This document shows positions 44,775-53,919 of a stretch of DNA of 64,000 nucleotides, one piece after another. The notes under the pieces were generated by a model that saw only the letters and a program-made list of their open reading frames with translations, searched no databases and was not told the origin of the DNA. The stretch is from Oscillospiraceae bacterium (GTDB taxonomy: Bacteria > Bacillota > Clostridia > Oscillospirales > Ruminococcaceae), in contig SVMX01000006.1 in the NCBI GenBank assembly GCA_015067175.1, positions 111,105 through 175,104 of the forward strand, written 5' to 3'. Position 1 is the stretch's first letter; every line of letters starts with the position of its first letter. Made by a program: the position numbers and the translations under genes.

Positions 44775-47567
44775 TTAAATGAATTTAAAGCTCTTTAGCG
44801 ACAGCATACCGCTGGTTATCAGCTTCAGAGTACCGATTCCCGAAATTGGGCGCACACTGGCAGATACCGCTTTAAATGCGGTAAGGCTGCCTGTAGCGGG
44901 TATCTCACATTCTGCAACTACTGCGCCTGTTTCTTCGTAAACAAAAGTCAGTTTTGCAGGCGCGCCGGGATTTGAAACAACTATCTCAACAGCGTGGAAA
45001 GGCTTGATGACACAGCCCTCAAAACTCATATAGCTCTGCCAATCATGCAGCAAAGCGTATTCCTCAAGCTCATCATCAGCGAGATACTCAACACCGAGAT
45101 AATCCGTGCAATCCACTGCCTGTATGGTATTATCCAACTTCATTCCCTCATATTCAACGCCCGAAACATGAGCCTCAAAAGTTCTGCGGATATCAGCCGA
45201 GGAAGAGCCAACCTGAAGCTCATAAGCTCCGCTGAAAACGCTATAATCGCGCGTGTTAGGGTTCCATACAGCAAGGTCGGAGGCATTTATCTCCACCGTG
45301 ACAGTGACAGCCTCGCCCTTTGGAATAAAGACGCGTGAAAAGGCCTTAAGCTGCTTTTTCGGCATAGTAAGTGACAGCTTTGGATAGGCCACATAGAGCT
45401 GAACTACCTCCTCACCGTCGCGGCCGCCGATATTCTCAATTTCAAAGCTTATGGATATTTTTTCATCAGCAAGGTAGCTTCTCTTCTCGCACCTGATTGC
45501 CGAATATCTGAACGCGGTATAGCTAAGACCGTAACCAAAAGGAAACAGCGGCTCGCCGTCGTAATAAAGATATGTCGATCTGGTTCTGATTATGTTGTAG
45601 TCTTTAATATCACAAAGCTCTTTGTGGGAAGTATACCATGTCACCGGGCAGCGTCCTGCGGGAGATATATCGCCGAAAAGGGTCGCGCAAACCGCATTAC
45701 CCATTGCAGGTCCTGCGTGAGTTATGTGCATGATGGCAGAAGCCTTATCATTTCTAATTGCATAAGGATACCCCGATACCAAAAACAGCACAGAGTTAGG
45801 ATTGATCTTAAGCACCGTATCCAAGATCGCCTGCTGCTTTTCAGGAAGCTCCAGATGCTTTCTGTCCATAGTTTCACGAGCATTGATAAGAGGATTATTT
45901 CCGCAGAAATAAACAATATTGTGCGCCTCGGTCGCTATTCTTCTCACCCTGTCGCAGCCGCTTGAAAACAGCTCAATATGAAAAATAGCACTCTTTGAGG
46001 GCTTTAATGAGGTGGACACACAGAGCTGATGCTTTGAATCCATCTCAACAAATCTATTCTGCCAATTTCTCAGCAAGCAATCCGAGCCAATGCGCTCAAG
46101 GCTGAACATTTCTTTTACAAACCAGCCGTAAGGCTCGTTTGCGGTGCACTTAATTCCGCCGTTATCGGTCAGGAACTTATCGTTGAACTTTGACTTCATG
46201 GAGACCGCGCCGTCGCCCCACTCAAAAAGCTCAAACAAGCAGGCTTCGTTCAATGTAGCACTGTCACACACAAGCGCTCCGTCCTCGTCAACGGAATAAT
46301 AAAAACCTGTTGCGGAATTTCTGAGCGCGATTATATCGTTGCCGCTCTCATACACTACATTGTCCGAACCGAGCTTTGCTTTTATCGAATCGAGGATAGT
46401 GTTCTTGTCCTCAGAATATCCCGTGTACCAGTCGCGGAAATTCATATCAGCATGATAACCTATCACAGCAATGCGGTCGTCCTTTGACAGCGGCAGAACT
46501 CCGTGGCTGTTTTTGAGCAGTATTACGGATTTTTCTGCTGCTTTTTCAGCGATCTTAGCATACTCCTCACAGCAAAGCATACTTTCATCAACGACGTTAT
46601 AAGGACAATCCTCATCAAATTCGCCAAGCATGAGCCTTGCTTTCAGCACGCCGAAAAGCGCCTTGTCGATGTCAGCTTCGCTGATAAGACCACGCTGCAA
46701 AGCTTCTCTTGCTGCGTCGGTGACGATAGCCTCATGGTCGGTCATAATATCCGCGCCGTGGTGCTTGTACACCTTAGCTATTGCGTCAACATGGGTCTTA
46801 TCGTGGCGATGGCGCTGAACATTATCAATAAAATCGCCGCCGTCAGTAACAGCAAACAGAAGTCCCCATTTGTCCTTGCATACATTCTGAACTTCGGGGT
46901 TACACAGCGCCTCAATACCGTTTATCTCGTTGTAAGAGGTCATAAGGCTGTAAGCATTGCCCTCGCGCACAGGCTTCTCAAAAGCACGGAGATAATAATC
47001 ATATTTCAGACGGGTAGGAATTACAGCGTTATCAACGCCTCTGTTCTCCTCGTGATTATTTGCATAAAAATGCTTTAATGTCGGAATAACACGCGCATAT
47101 TTCTCGTTGCGACCGTACATTCCCTTACAGAAAGCGGCAGCCATAGTACCCGCAAGGCAAGGATCCTCGCCGTAGGCTTCTTCATTTCTGCCCCAGCGCG
47201 GGTCGCGTTCAAGATCTACAGTAGGTCCCCAGACGCAGAGCGATGCCCTGCCTTTTTTGTTGTATATCCTGACCTCGCTGCCTGTAACCTCGCCGATAGC
47301 TTTCATGATATTAGTGTCAAATGTCGCTGCCATACCGAAAGGCTCGGGGAAAACTGTTGTGGGAAGCTCACCGAAATCATTGCCTCTGCAGACGAAGCCT
47401 CTGGCTACCTCGCCGCCGATACCGAAAGACTTTAAACCAAGACGCGGTATCTCGGCCATACGGGTATGTATGAGAAGCAACTTTTCTTCAAGCGTAAGCT
47501 CCTCAAGCATTGATCTTGCACGTTCATCGAAGCTAAGGGACGTATCGAGAAATTTGAATTCCGCCAT
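44775..47567 (-). CDS. GH3 glycoside hydrolase with inserted beta-trefoil-like domain
   Basis: A 930-residue GH3 enzyme without a signal peptide, so cytoplasmic. Residues 1-250 hold the barrel: ERDPRWGRNEEAYGEDP (120-136), KHF (165-167) and the nucleophile Asp242 in AVTDGGDF. Typical GH3 enzymes read SDW here. The C-terminal sandwich begins near 330, is split by an insertion (about 415-535) with beta-trefoil/fascin-like repeats, then resumes with GHAGP-like ITHAGPAMGN. A fibronectin-III-like domain lies at about 700-800. The last 90 residues look like a CBM6/36-type module. It probably hydrolyses beta-xylosides or beta-glucosides. It follows the U32 gene by 28 bases. Confidence 0.88.
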   Translation of the reverse strand: MAEFKFLDTSLSFDERARSMLEELTLEEKLLLIHTRMAEIPRLGLKSFGIGGEVARGFVCRGNDFGELPTTVFPEPFGMAATFDTNIMKAIGEVTGSEVRIYNKKGRASLCVWGPTVDLERDPRWGRNEEAYGEDPCLAGTMAAAFCKGMYGRNEKYARVIPTLKHFYANNHEENRGVDNAVIPTRLKYDYYLRAFEKPVREGNAYSLMTSYNEINGIEALCNPEVQNVCKDKWGLLFAVTDGGDFIDNVQRHRHDKTHVDAIAKVYKHHGADIMTDHEAIVTDAAREALQRGLISEADIDKALFGVLKARLMLGEFDEDCPYNVVDESMLCCEEYAKIAEKAAEKSVILLKNSHGVLPLSKDDRIAVIGYHADMNFRDWYTGYSEDKNTILDSIKAKLGSDNVVYESGNDIIALRNSATGFYYSVDEDGALVCDSATLNEACLFELFEWGDGAVSMKSKFNDKFLTDNGGIKCTANEPYGWFVKEMFSLERIGSDCLLRNWQNRFVEMDSKHQLCVSTSLKPSKSAIFHIELFSSGCDRVRRIATEAHNIVYFCGNNPLINARETMDRKHLELPEKQQAILDTVLKINPNSVLFLVSGYPYAIRNDKASAIMHITHAGPAMGNAVCATLFGDISPAGRCPVTWYTSHKELCDIKDYNIIRTRSTYLYYDGEPLFPFGYGLSYTAFRYSAIRCEKRSYLADEKISISFEIENIGGRDGEEVVQLYVAYPKLSLTMPKKQLKAFSRVFIPKGEAVTVTVEINASDLAVWNPNTRDYSVFSGAYELQVGSSSADIRRTFEAHVSGVEYEGMKLDNTIQAVDCTDYLGVEYLADDELEEYALLHDWQSYMSFEGCVIKPFHAVEIVVSNPGAPAKLTFVYEETGAVVAECEIPATGSLTAFKAVSASVRPISGIGTLKLITSGMLSLKSFKFI

Positions 47568-47595
47568 AAGTGACCTCCTGTTTGAAAAACAAATG

Positions 47596-48849
47596 TTACT
47601 TTTTAACCGGTTTTCTTAGAATGGAATGCGGTGGAACTGTTATATCCGATGGTATTGTAAGCTTTTCCGTTGCGTGGCGCGCTACTTCTATCTGCTCGCC
47701 GTCGGAATTATACATCACTGTCGGCTTGAAACTGATCGGCTCTCTGTTTGGAGCGAGAATTTCAAGCTCGTCCGAAAGGGTGAAATAGTTGCGCTGAGTA
47801 AGGTGCATGATTCCATTTTCGCACAGATCAACAGTGCCAACGAAATCATATTCCCTCATGTAGCCGCTGTCGGCGAAATATTGTCCGCCGTTAGTGATCG
47901 TATTGGGGTCTTGCGTTTCGGAGCCTTGGTTCGGGTGTCCGTAGAAAAAGCCTGTGCAATAAGGGCGATGGCTTATCTTGTTCACCTCGTCAAGCACCCA
48001 CTGTTGTGGCTTCTCACCTTTAAGAGCAGCGTCAAGCGCTGCGCGGTAAGCATTTACGGTAAGCGCAACATAATACGCGGACTTCGCTCTGCCCTCTATC
48101 TTAAAGCTTGTAACACCCGCATTGAGCAGGTCATCAAGGTGCTCTATCATGCACATATCCCTCGCATTGAGGATATATGAGCCACTTTCGTCCTCGCAGA
48201 CCTTGTAAAACTCGTTTGGGCGGCGCTCCTCCATGAGATAATATCCCCAGCGGCAAGGCTGTGCACATTCGCCGCGGTTTGCATTTCGTGCAACAAGGTA
48301 TTCCGAGATAAGACATCTGCCCGAAAAGCTGACGCACATCGCACCGTGAACGAAAACCTCTATCTCCATATCCTCGGGGATATTCTTTCTGATAGTGCGG
48401 ATATTTTCAAGATCGACTTCACGCGCAAGAACGATGCGTTTTGCGCCCATCTTGTAAAGCTCCTGCGCGGTCTTATAGTTCACAACGCCTGTCTGCGTGG
48501 AAACATGAAGCTCCAGCTCGGGCGCGTGCTCCTTTATCATTGAAATAACGCCGAGATCGCAGGCTATTGCAGCGTCAATACCGCATCTCTGTGCATAGGA
48601 TATAAACTCGGGGAAAGCGTCAAGCTCCTCATTCAGCGGAATGGTATTGCAGGTGAGATACACCTTTACTCCGCGTGAATGAGCAAGCTCAACGGCTCTT
48701 TTAAGTCCCTCAGCGTCAAAATTCTTCGCTCCCGCTCTCATGCCGTAGGTTTTTCCTGCAAGATAAACAGCGTCACAGCCGTAATCCAGCGCAGAGATCA
48801 GGCATTCCTCATCGCCCGCGGGGGCGAGCAGTTCAGGTTTTAAACTCAA
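47596..48849 (-). CDS. U32 family peptidase/tRNA hydroxylation (TrhP-like) protein
   Basis: A 417-residue protein of peptidase family U32. The opening LLAPAGDEECLISALDYGCDAVY and EVFVHGAMCVSFSGRCLIS are signatures, followed by NRGECAQPCRWGYY, cysteines that may hold an iron-sulfur cluster. TrhP/YrrO members of this family install 5-hydroxyuridine at tRNA position 34. A protease role is less certain. It is a middle gene of the tmk-deoB operon, between mltG and GH3. Confidence 0.9.
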   Translation of the reverse strand: MSLKPELLAPAGDEECLISALDYGCDAVYLAGKTYGMRAGAKNFDAEGLKRAVELAHSRGVKVYLTCNTIPLNEELDAFPEFISYAQRCGIDAAIACDLGVISMIKEHAPELELHVSTQTGVVNYKTAQELYKMGAKRIVLAREVDLENIRTIRKNIPEDMEIEVFVHGAMCVSFSGRCLISEYLVARNANRGECAQPCRWGYYLMEERRPNEFYKVCEDESGSYILNARDMCMIEHLDDLLNAGVTSFKIEGRAKSAYYVALTVNAYRAALDAALKGEKPQQWVLDEVNKISHRPYCTGFFYGHPNQGSETQDPNTITNGGQYFADSGYMREYDFVGTVDLCENGIMHLTQRNYFTLSDELEILAPNREPISFKPTVMYNSDGEQIEVARHATEKLTIPSDITVPPHSILRKPVKK

Positions 48850-48867
48850 AATAACACTCCTGTTATA

Positions 48868-50277
48868 TTATTCTTCCTCTGACTCACGCAGCTCGGCATC
48901 AATGATATTCTGCTCGTGCTCTTCGACTGTCTGTGCATAGTAGAAAACTCCGTCCTTACTTGCAAGGAAGTAGAAATAATCGCTTTCTGCGGGATAAAGC
49001 GCAGCATTTATCGCCTCAAGACCGGGACTGCAAACAGCGCCGGCAGGGATACCATCGCACTGATATGTGTCATAAGCCTTGATAACATCATCGTAAAGAT
49101 CACCTGCACTGGCAGGAATCTCGGGTTTTATGCACTTATCAATATAGGTGTAAGTGGTATCAGACTGCAGATTCGGGAACACGCCTGCATTCTTAAGTCT
49201 GTTGTGGAATACAGAGGATATCATCGACATATTATCCTCATTCGTACCCTCTTTCTGTATCAGCGAAGCGAGAATAATGGTTTCGTCAAGAGTAAGACCA
49301 AGCTCCTCCATGCGATATTTCATAGAGCGTGTGATCTTGTTCTCAAAGTTAGCATACATCTTTTCTGCCGCCATCTTCGCGTAGTCTTTTGTATCGAAAT
49401 TCGGGTCGTCCTTAAGGTCGTCTATCACATAGAACTCATAGGTATCAGGGAAAAGATAGCCCTCAAGGTAGTAGAATCTGTTGGGATCGTCCTCTATGCT
49501 CTCTTCGAAATCATATTTTTCAAGCTTGTTCTTGTAGAACTGCTCAAAGTCGTCGGCACGGCAGACGTAGTTTTCTTCAAGGATACGTCCGATATCCTGC
49601 GCTGTTGAGCCTTCGGGGATCATTACCATAACAGTTTCGGTGTAGGTCTTTACAGTTTTAAGCGTGTCAATTATGCTGCTGTAGGACATATTGGACTTGA
49701 CTGTAAAATCACCGTTTAAGAAGCCCTCGCCTTTATCCGCAAGGTTTATATACATCACAAACAGCGACGGCATTTCGATAACGCCCTCTTCGTGAAGCAT
49801 ATCGGCGATGTCCTGAACGTCCATATCCTTGGTTATGGTGACCTCATATTCCTTTGAGGTCTTGGCCATACCTGTGAAGTCCATAAGACCGATTATGATA
49901 TTATAAGCAAAATAAGCGCCGACAGCAATACCAACAACTGACAACAGCACGCCGAGGAAAATCTGTCCGAATGTACGCGTGTGATTAGTCTGCTTTTTCT
50001 TCTTCTTTTTCTTTTTACGGCGCTTTTTCACAGGATTCGCGGGCGGATACTGCTGAATCTGCGGCTCCTCCTCGGGCGTTATGGAGTCCATAAGGCGAGT
50101 TTTGCCGCAGTCATCTGTGCTGTTCATATCAGTGAACTGCTCGCGCGGCATTATGCCGCCGTTGTCCTCAGAAAACTCTGAAGCATGCTCGTCAGGAACA
50201 CTGTCAAACTCCATAGTTCCCGAAAGATCCTCGTTCTCCTGTGGGATATTATCATCGAGGTAATCGTTGTTTTCCAT
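48868..50277 (-). CDS. mltG: Endolytic transglycosylase MltG
   Basis: Membrane-bound peptidoglycan terminase, 469 residues. Residues 1-130 are cytoplasmic, acidic then Lys/Arg-rich. One membrane helix (about 100-125) follows, then the YceG domain. Catalytic Glu is in LASLIQKEGTN. YDTYQCDGIPAGAVCSPGL matches the family loop (usually NTY-GLPPGPI-NPG). The ATG at 50277 follows GGAGG seven bases upstream; an upstream GTG/TTG start is not needed. It is cotranscribed with the folate gene upstream and the U32 gene downstream. Confidence 0.94.
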   Translation of the reverse strand: MENNDYLDDNIPQENEDLSGTMEFDSVPDEHASEFSEDNGGIMPREQFTDMNSTDDCGKTRLMDSITPEEEPQIQQYPPANPVKKRRKKKKKKKKQTNHTRTFGQIFLGVLLSVVGIAVGAYFAYNIIIGLMDFTGMAKTSKEYEVTITKDMDVQDIADMLHEEGVIEMPSLFVMYINLADKGEGFLNGDFTVKSNMSYSSIIDTLKTVKTYTETVMVMIPEGSTAQDIGRILEENYVCRADDFEQFYKNKLEKYDFEESIEDDPNRFYYLEGYLFPDTYEFYVIDDLKDDPNFDTKDYAKMAAEKMYANFENKITRSMKYRMEELGLTLDETIILASLIQKEGTNEDNMSMISSVFHNRLKNAGVFPNLQSDTTYTYIDKCIKPEIPASAGDLYDDVIKAYDTYQCDGIPAGAVCSPGLEAINAALYPAESDYFYFLASKDGVFYYAQTVEEHEQNIIDAELRESEEE

Positions 50278-50290
50278 GTAGACCTCCGTT

Positions 50291-50824
50291 TTATATGTCA
50301 AATATCGTCATGGCACAGCGTTTATCATGCGGCTCAGTAGGAACGCTCATTTTAAAATCGCTGTAGCATAGGATAATGCTTTTACCATCAAAGCGGCTGA
50401 GAAACCTATCATAATAGCCACGGCCGTAGCCAAGCCTTGCACCGTTTCCGTCAGCACACAACGCGGGGACAATACAAAGTGCGTTACTATCAGCAGAAAA
50501 TGTCTCAGATCTGTTCGCAGGCTCCAGTATACCGAAGCGCCCCTCGGAAAGCTCGGAAAAAGAGCGTATCTCATAAAAGGACAGCTCAGTGTCCCCCGAA
50601 ACAGGCACCGCAACAGGAATACCGCGTTCAAAGCAAAACTCCATGATCCTGCGAGTGTCAACTTCTATCTCTGTAGAAACATAGGTCAGCACAGCACTTG
50701 CTTTTTCAAGAAAAGGCTTGATCTGAGCGAATATACTTTCATCAGCTTGGATTTTCTCCGCTTCGCTCATAGCCTTTCGGCGCGCGATAAGCTGCTTTCT
50801 AAGTTCGCGTTTTACTTCCTGCAT
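50291..50824 (-). CDS. 5-formyltetrahydrofolate cyclo-ligase
   Basis: Converts 5-formyl-THF to 5,10-methenyl-THF with ATP, 177 residues. The N-terminal basic stretch (KRELRKQLIARRKAMSE), VPVSGDTELSFYEI and the C-terminal GNGARLGYGRGYYDRFLSR are diagnostic (YgfA/MTHFS family). The gene overlaps the end of the DJ-1/PfpI gene by 13 bases and precedes mltG by 13 bases. Confidence 0.95.
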   Translation of the reverse strand: MQEVKRELRKQLIARRKAMSEAEKIQADESIFAQIKPFLEKASAVLTYVSTEIEVDTRRIMEFCFERGIPVAVPVSGDTELSFYEIRSFSELSEGRFGILEPANRSETFSADSNALCIVPALCADGNGARLGYGRGYYDRFLSRFDGKSIILCYSDFKMSVPTEPHDKRCAMTIFDI

Positions 50825-51357
50825 TGCATACCTGCCGCAATACGGTCAGCCTCTGCCTTGCCGCAAAGTATCTCGGTAAGGCGCAGTCCGAAATCTATTG
50901 CCGCGCCTGGCCCTACCGCAGTTGTGATATTGCCGTCAGTAACAACAGAAAGCTCGGAAAGCTCTGCGCCATCAAGGAATTTTTCAAATCCAGGGAAGCA
51001 GGTCGCTTTTCTGCCCGAAAGTATTCCCTTTTTACCGAGTATAGACGGAGCTGCGCAAATTGCAGCAACAGGTATTCCCTTTTCCATGCAGTAGTCTATG
51101 GCAGTCTGCACGACAGCATTCTTTTCAAGGTTGAGCGTACCCGGCATACCTCCGGGGAGCACTATCATCTCAAGGCGCTCGTCAAGCTGCACCTGCATAT
51201 CTGTGATATCGCAAAGCATAGTAACTCCGTGGGAAGCGCGTACAGCGTCACTTCCTATGCCAACTGTAACAACGTCCTTTTCGGCTCTGCGCAGGATATC
51301 AACGGGAGCAAGACCCTCTATCTCCTCAAAGCCGTCTGCAAGAAATACATATATCAT
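50812..51357 (-). CDS. DJ-1/PfpI family protein
   Basis: A 181-residue DJ-1/ThiJ-type protein: ADGFEEIEGLAPVDILRRA at the start, MIVLPGGMPGTLNL in the middle, and the nucleophile cysteine in AAICAAPSILGK. The family includes deglycases, chaperones and glyoxalases, and I cannot choose. GGAGG precedes the ATG. It overlaps the folate cyclo-ligase gene by 13 bases and is three bases from the DUF2156 stop. Confidence 0.94.
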   Translation of the reverse strand: MIYVFLADGFEEIEGLAPVDILRRAEKDVVTVGIGSDAVRASHGVTMLCDITDMQVQLDERLEMIVLPGGMPGTLNLEKNAVVQTAIDYCMEKGIPVAAICAAPSILGKKGILSGRKATCFPGFEKFLDGAELSELSVVTDGNITTAVGPGAAIDFGLRLTEILCGKAEADRIAAGMQCRK

Positions 51358-51360
51358 GTG

Positions 51361-52266
51361 TCAACCTCCAAATGTTATATCAAACTTATCCTCTAAAAAA
51401 ACGGGGTGATAGGAAAGCTTAGCCTTGCGCAGATTTTCAGCGCCCGTGTCCTCTTCCCTGTTTATATATTTGTATCGACCGCCGAGATATTTCACAAATT
51501 CTCTGTTTATTGCGGTATAAGCGCCCTGATAGTTTTTAAGCGCCTTTTCGACATGAACAACGAATGTGTCGTCAGCGGAAGGCTCGCCGAAGCAGAATGC
51601 CTGAACCTCGCCGTTTACACGGATAAGACCGCCCGTATAGCCAAGTCTATCGTAATACTTGAAGCTGCACCTAACGATACAGCTTTCGTCCTCCTTGCTC
51701 TGTGCTTCGGAGTCACAGCCAAGCTCACAGATATTCTCGCTGCACCACTGCTCATTCATTTTGATACATTCAGCCATGTTGTCGGGATTTATCGGCTCAA
51801 AGCTCCAATCGTTCTCGTAAAAGCGGTTTAGGTGATTGCGCTTTCCGTGATACTTTTTGCCCTTTAGCTCTGCAAGGTCCTCAGCGAGATAGACATAATC
51901 GCTGCCATCGCGGTTATAGCTGACGGAAACCTCGGGATAAAGCTCTTGTATCTGCTCAGTAATGGCGCGGTTTGCGTAAATATGCAGCGCGATATCATTC
52001 TCTTGGCAATAGTCTTTTAGCAGCTCAACGCCTGTTTTTACATCACAGCCGCCCGTAGGAAATGAAAACTTATAAGTTCCGTCGTCCATGCCCCATCTGA
52101 CGAAATAGTACGACATAAGCTGTGCTATCTCAACTCGATAGACCCTGCGCCACACAAAATTGTTGCCAAACGTGTACTCGCAGCCACGATACTGCGAAGC
52201 TTTAAGCGCCTCGTCTATCCAAGACTTGTCCGTTATTTCAATTCCTCTGAAAACCAGCTCAGACAT
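51361..52266 (-). CDS. DUF2156 protein (LPG synthase C-terminal-like)
   Basis: A 301-residue GNAT-like protein of the DUF2156 family, related to the catalytic part of phosphatidylglycerol lysyltransferase. Typical blocks are YTFGNNFVWRRVY, GKKYHGKRNHLNRF and INREEDTGAENLRKAKLSYHP. No membrane helices are present, so it is a soluble version that may transfer an amino acid or acyl group. It overlaps tmk by eight bases and is cotranscribed. Confidence 0.9.
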   Translation of the reverse strand: MSELVFRGIEITDKSWIDEALKASQYRGCEYTFGNNFVWRRVYRVEIAQLMSYYFVRWGMDDGTYKFSFPTGGCDVKTGVELLKDYCQENDIALHIYANRAITEQIQELYPEVSVSYNRDGSDYVYLAEDLAELKGKKYHGKRNHLNRFYENDWSFEPINPDNMAECIKMNEQWCSENICELGCDSEAQSKEDESCIVRCSFKYYDRLGYTGGLIRVNGEVQAFCFGEPSADDTFVVHVEKALKNYQGAYTAINREFVKYLGGRYKYINREEDTGAENLRKAKLSYHPVFLEDKFDITFGG

Positions 52267-52930
52267 TAATTAGCTCCTCTGTGATACTAAGAATACGCTG
52301 ATGAATAACATCAATGGAAAGCGGTTCACCGTTTTCGGAGCATTCTATCAGCTCCCAGCCGCATCTTTTCGCAGTGTAAAGCGCATTTTCACGGCAGCGC
52401 TTCAGAAACTCCAGATCGCGCTCGTGAACGTCTTTCTTCGTTTCGTCTCCGTTATAGCGCATAGTAAGCAGTTTTTGCGACACATCAAGCGGCATATCAA
52501 GGAAAAAAACCTTATCGGGCTTAGGAAGTCCAAGCTTTTTATACTCATGATCCCACAGCCAAGCGAGAAAGCTGTCGCGCTCTCCGCTTTCAAGCTTTGT
52601 CATCTGATATATGGCATTTGATGTGGTATATCTTCCGCAGAAAATGACATCTCCGCGCTCATAAGCGTCTTTCCACTCGGTATTAAAGCTGATATATCGG
52701 TCAGCCGCATAAAAGCTGCTTGCCGCATAAGCGCCTACAGTGCCATCGCACGGAATATCGCCGTTAAGGTAGCTTTTTATGATTCGTCCGCTGTCGCTGT
52801 CGTAATTCGGAAAGCTCACAAGCCTTGCGGGCAGCCCTTTTTCCTTAAGTGCATCTACGATAAGCTGGAGCTGTGTAGACTTGCCGCAGCCGTCCATACC
52901 CTCAAGCACTATTATCTTACCTTTTCCCAT
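52259..52930 (-). CDS. tmk: Thymidylate kinase
   Basis: Phosphorylates dTMP to dTDP. It is 223 residues. The P-loop is LEGMDGCGKST, and RYTTSNAIYQMTKLESGERD carries the substrate-binding Arg and lid region. FFLDMPLDVSQKLL follows. The start is the ATG at 52930, with AGG seven bases before. A two-codon longer form begins at 52936 but has its site too close. It leads the long operon through deoB. Confidence 0.95.
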   Translation of the reverse strand: MGKGKIIVLEGMDGCGKSTQLQLIVDALKEKGLPARLVSFPNYDSDSGRIIKSYLNGDIPCDGTVGAYAASSFYAADRYISFNTEWKDAYERGDVIFCGRYTTSNAIYQMTKLESGERDSFLAWLWDHEYKKLGLPKPDKVFFLDMPLDVSQKLLTMRYNGDETKKDVHERDLEFLKRCRENALYTAKRCGWELIECSENGEPLSIDVIHQRILSITEELINV

Positions 52931-52966
52931 AAACATACCTATCCATAATATTGTTATACATTATAT

Positions 52967-52995
52967 ACTATACCACAAACCGCCGATTTAGTCAA
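52967..52995 (-). promoter_or_regulatory. Sigma-A promoter of the tmk operon
   Basis: TTGACT, 17 bases and TATAGT on the minus strand, about 35 bases before tmk. Confidence 0.7.
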
Positions 52996-53044
52996 TGCTT
53001 TTTGTAAGTTTTAAACAAAACATTGCCTTTATCTCAAACAAAGC

Positions 53045-53074
53045 TGACCCGACAAACCAAGGCTTATCGGGTCA
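53045..53074 (-). terminator. Terminator of the XRE/membrane-protein operon
   Basis: An eight-base stem with a 14-base loop, followed by GCTTTGTTTG on the minus strand, a weak T-run. It lies 12 bases past the stop at 53086. Confidence 0.6.
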
Positions 53075-53085
53075 TTACAAATTAT

Positions 53086-53589
53086 TTACTTCTCATCACT
53101 GTCACTGATTTTCTTTTTACGCTTAACACTGATAACAATAACTATCAGCGAGGATATCATAAGTATAAGAAAACCAATACCTAAGAGCGGACGCTCTCCC
53201 ACAAGTCCATTTTCGTCAATAAACGGTCTATTGTTATCAACTACATACATCAGCGTGAAAGCCACCGCTTCCACCAATAAGACCCAAGCACCCGAAACAA
53301 CGCCAATGCCTTTTATGCCGAAAATGCAGTCCTTTGCAGCGCATCTTATCGTCCACCAAAGAAACGCAACAGCCGCACATACGGCAAGGAGGGAAAAAAC
53401 GCTGCTGCACCAAGCGGCAATCTCATTTATAAGTACAGCAAGTCCCGAAACACCGACATACACCCACAGTGCTTCAACTGTGAGCTTTGTACGAAGCTGG
53501 TTCTGACGCTCATCGAATACCTCTTTCTGACTTTGAGGCTCTGCCATTATCATACGTTCACAGAATTTATCAAAGCTTTTTAAGCTCAT
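53086..53589 (-). CDS. Membrane protein partnered with an XRE regulator
   Basis: A 167-residue membrane protein with a DERQNQLR-like N-terminal segment (residues 26-33), then about four hydrophobic helices. Similar DUF-type membrane proteins are commonly coupled to a small XRE-type helix-turn-helix gene. It follows the XRE gene by 16 bases, with GGGAGG before its ATG. Its function is unknown. It ends in a basic tail (VKRKKKISDSDEK). Confidence 0.85.
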   Translation of the reverse strand: MSLKSFDKFCERMIMAEPQSQKEVFDERQNQLRTKLTVEALWVYVGVSGLAVLINEIAAWCSSVFSLLAVCAAVAFLWWTIRCAAKDCIFGIKGIGVVSGAWVLLVEAVAFTLMYVVDNNRPFIDENGLVGERPLLGIGFLILMISSLIVIVISVKRKKKISDSDEK

Positions 53590-53605
53590 AGCTTAGTCCT
53601 CCCTG

Positions 53606-53809
53606 TTAATCATCATCAGTCCAGAAAAGCTCATCAAGAGTCTTTCCAAGAGCTTTACAAATCGAAATGCAAAGATTTATAGTGGGATTGTAGTCGCCGT
53701 TTTCAACAGCGTTTATCGTCTGCCGCGTTACCCCTGCTTTTTCGGCAAGTTCCGCCTGCGACAGATCAGCAGCGGCACGAGCCGCCTTTAGTCTGAGATT
53801 TTTTGCCAT
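53606..53809 (-). CDS. Small XRE family HTH regulator
   Basis: A 67-residue protein that is essentially one helix-turn-helix: RLKAARAAADLSQAELAEKAG, then VTRQTINAVENGDYNPTINL. This is the Cro/CI-like YozG type. It probably controls the membrane-protein gene that follows and its own promoter. GAGGTGAG precedes the ATG. Confidence 0.93.
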   Translation of the reverse strand: MAKNLRLKAARAAADLSQAELAEKAGVTRQTINAVENGDYNPTINLCISICKALGKTLDELFWTDDD

Positions 53810-53826
53810 TAACTCACCTCAACAGC

Positions 53827-53855
53827 ATTGTAATATATATCAAATATTTTGTCAA
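53827..53855 (-). promoter_or_regulatory. Sigma-A promoter of the XRE/membrane-protein pair
   Basis: A perfect TTGACA, 17 bases and TACAAT on the minus strand, just before the HTH gene. Confidence 0.8.
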
Positions 53856-53880
53856 GTATATTTTACTTTTTATAAGAAAA

Positions 53881-53912
53881 AATTTCCGCTGCAAAAAAGC
53901 ACAGCGGAAATT
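53881..53912 (-). terminator. Terminator of the SNF transporter gene
   Basis: An 11-base stem with a ten-base loop, then TTTTTTCTTA on the minus strand, just past the stop at 53920. Confidence 0.8.
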
Positions 53913-53919
53913 CGTATTA

